From Blastococcus sp. CT_GayMR20 (GTDB lineage: Bacteria; Actinomycetota; Actinomycetes; Mycobacteriales; Geodermatophilaceae), in NCBI RefSeq assembly GCF_004570345.1, contig NZ_SPQM01000008.1, positions 1-64,000 on the forward strand: a DNA stretch of 64,000 bases, given 5' to 3'. The position numbers and the translations under genes were made by a program. This document shows, piece after piece, positions 62,872-64,000 of the stretch. Under the pieces are notes generated by a model, which ran no database searches, was not told where the DNA came from, and saw nothing but the letters and a program-made list of their open reading frames with translations. Numbering within the stretch: position 1 is the stretch's first letter; every line of letters begins with the position of its first letter.

Positions 62872-64000
62872 TCAGGCGAGGCCGAGCTCGCCCTCGAACT
62901 GGCCGGCTTCCAGGCGCTCCCGCACGGTGGTGAGGAAGCGGGCGGCGTCGGCGCCGTCGACGATCCGGTGGTCGTACGTGAGGGCCAGGTAGACCATCGA
63001 GCGGATGGCGATGACCTCGCCGAGGTCCGGGTCCTGGACCACCACGGGGCGCTTCACCACCGAGCCGACGCCGAGGATCGCGACCTGCGGCTGGTTGATG
63101 ATGGGGGTGTCGAACAGCGCGCCCCGGCTGCCGGTGTTGGTCAGCGTGAAGGTGCCGCCACCGAGCTCGTCCGGCGTGATCTTGTTGGTCCGGGTCCGCT
63201 CCGCCAGGTCGGCGATCTTGCGGGCGATCCCGCCCAGGCTGAGGTCACCGGCGTCGTGGATGACCGGCACGAGGAGCCCGCGCTCGGTGTCCACCGCGAT
63301 CCCGAGGTTCTCGGTGTCGTGGTAGGTGACGGTGCCGGCTTCCTGGTCGATCGAGGAGTTCACCGACGGGTGCGCCTTGAGCGCCTCGATGGCGGCCTTC
63401 GCGAAGAACGGCAGGAACGAGAGCTTGACGCCCTCGCGGCTCTCGAAGTCGCCCTTCGCCCTCTGCCGCAGGCGTGCGATCTTCGTGACGTCGGCCTCGA
63501 CCACCGTGGTCAGCTGCGCACTGACCTGCAGCGACTCCACCATGCGCCGCGCGATGACCGCGCGCAGACGGGAGAGCTTCTCGGTGCGACCGCGGACCGA
63601 CGTGTCGGGCATGGCCGCCGGCGAGGGCGTGCGGGGCGCGGGCGCGGCGGAGGCGGCCGCAGGGGCCGGGGCCGACTTCTGCTCGGCCGCAGCGAGGACG
63701 TCCTGCTTCCGGATGCGACCGCCGACACCGCTGCCGGAGACCGACGTGAGATCGACGCCCCGGTCGGCGGCGAGCCGGCGCACCAACGGGGTCACGTAGC
63801 TGCCGCTGCCGTCGCCGTCGGATGCGGAGGCCTGCTGCGCCGGGGCCTGAGGGGCGACGGCAGCTGCGGGGGAGGGTGCGGAGGTGGGGGACTGGGCCGG
63901 CTGTGCGCCGCTGGACCCGTAGTCGCCGCCGGGCTGCTCGGAGGCCGGCTGGGCCTTCTCCGGCGTCGGCTGCTGCGGGGCCGGGGCCTCCTCGGCGGGC
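62872..64000 (-). CDS. sucB: Dihydrolipoamide acyltransferase E2 (SucB), N-terminus beyond the window
   Basis: The visible 375 residues (stop TGA at 62872-62874) hold the C-terminal end of a linker rich in Pro, Ala and Gln, the peripheral-subunit-binding domain ([21 protein letters not shown]... [14 protein letters not shown]) and the catalytic domain with [55 protein letters not shown] and the [14 protein letters not shown] active site. It is the succinyltransferase of 2-oxoglutarate dehydrogenase or the pyruvate E2; the TIGR01777-sucB link favours sucB. The lipoyl domains are beyond the edge. Confidence 0.93.
   Translation of the reverse strand, partial: PAEEAPAPQQPTPEKAQPASEQPGGDYGSSGAQPAQSPTSAPSPAAAVAPQAPAQQASASDGDGSGSYVTPLVRRLAADRGVDLTSVSGSGVGGRIRKQDVLAAAEQKSAPAPAAASAAPAPRTPSPAAMPDTSVRGRTEKLSRLRAVIARRMVESLQVSAQLTTVVEADVTKIARLRQRAKGDFESREGVKLSFLPFFAKAAIEALKAHPSVNSSIDQEAGTVTYHDTENLGIAVDTERGLLVPVIHDAGDLSLGGIARKIADLAERTRTNKITPDELGGGTFTLTNTGSRGALFDTPIINQPQVAILGVGSVVKRPVVVQDPDLGEVIAIRSMVYLALTYDHRIVDGADAARFLTTVRERLEAGQFEGELGLA

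Overview
The window is 64 kb of very high-GC DNA with dense genes, GTG starts and many 1-4 nt gene overlaps. The gene set points to an actinobacterium, and the overall flavour is that of the Geodermatophilaceae (an inference, not tested by a search). Supporting genes are two type I glutamine synthetases with glnE, lipA-DUF4191-RDD-glnA, F420-linked enzymes, a PASTA-less Ser/Thr kinase, and an actinobacterial leuS with a leader peptide.

Layout. 0-9.8 kb: VOC protein, a broken dimethylargininase divergent from an Lrp/AsnC regulator, a fluoroacetate-dehalogenase-like hydrolase, ChaB/Rho_N protein, M24 peptidase, a diguanylate cyclase, cupin, F420:NADP reductase, a cobalamin-receptor-like protein and a glycosyltransferase. 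9.8-13.4 kb: slipin-nadE-panB. 13.6-22.2 kb: ferredoxin-reductase-like flavoprotein, glnA2, a GT-C-like membrane protein, a class I amidotransferase and glnE. 22.3-29.4 kb: CDGSH protein, bile-acid-type symporter, haem-oxygenase-fold di-iron protein, SDR, then the pucC-pucE-pucD xanthine dehydrogenase operon. 29.5-36.6 kb: a frameshifted secreted protein, then a signalling locus: lone receiver, kinase 1, a DctP-type lipoprotein with a duplicated C-terminal domain, kinase 2 and a NarL-type regulator. 36.7-43.5 kb: VOC plus sigma factor, DUF1353, MetE-like protein, small proteins and lipoproteins. 43.5-49.1 kb: glnA1 with a four-half-site GlnR-type box, RDD protein, a ruined acetyltransferase, DUF4191, lipA and an alanine-rich repeat protein. 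49.1-64 kb: LLM oxidoreductase, methyltransferase/HxlR pair with a periodic operator, GGDEF-EAL protein, leader peptide-attenuator-leuS, lipB operon, protein kinase, TIGR01777 protein and sucB running off the end.

The most interesting system is at 30.3-36.6 kb. Two paralogous sensor kinases have complementary losses: kinase 1 keeps the ATP-binding N-box but has Ala in place of the phospho-acceptor His; kinase 2 keeps the His (H418) but has lost the ATP-binding boxes. A DctP-like solute-binding lipoprotein without transporter subunits lies between them, and related 16-bp dyads (13 of 16 identical) sit 35-36 nt before the first gene of each arm. I infer a split kinase pair that works in trans and is tuned by an extracellular ligand receptor.

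The window has several gene disruptions: an amber codon in ddaH, single-base frameshifts at about 29870 and 30807-30810, a badly decayed acetyltransferase and an asparaginase remnant. The two single-base indels could be sequencing errors; the decayed genes cannot.
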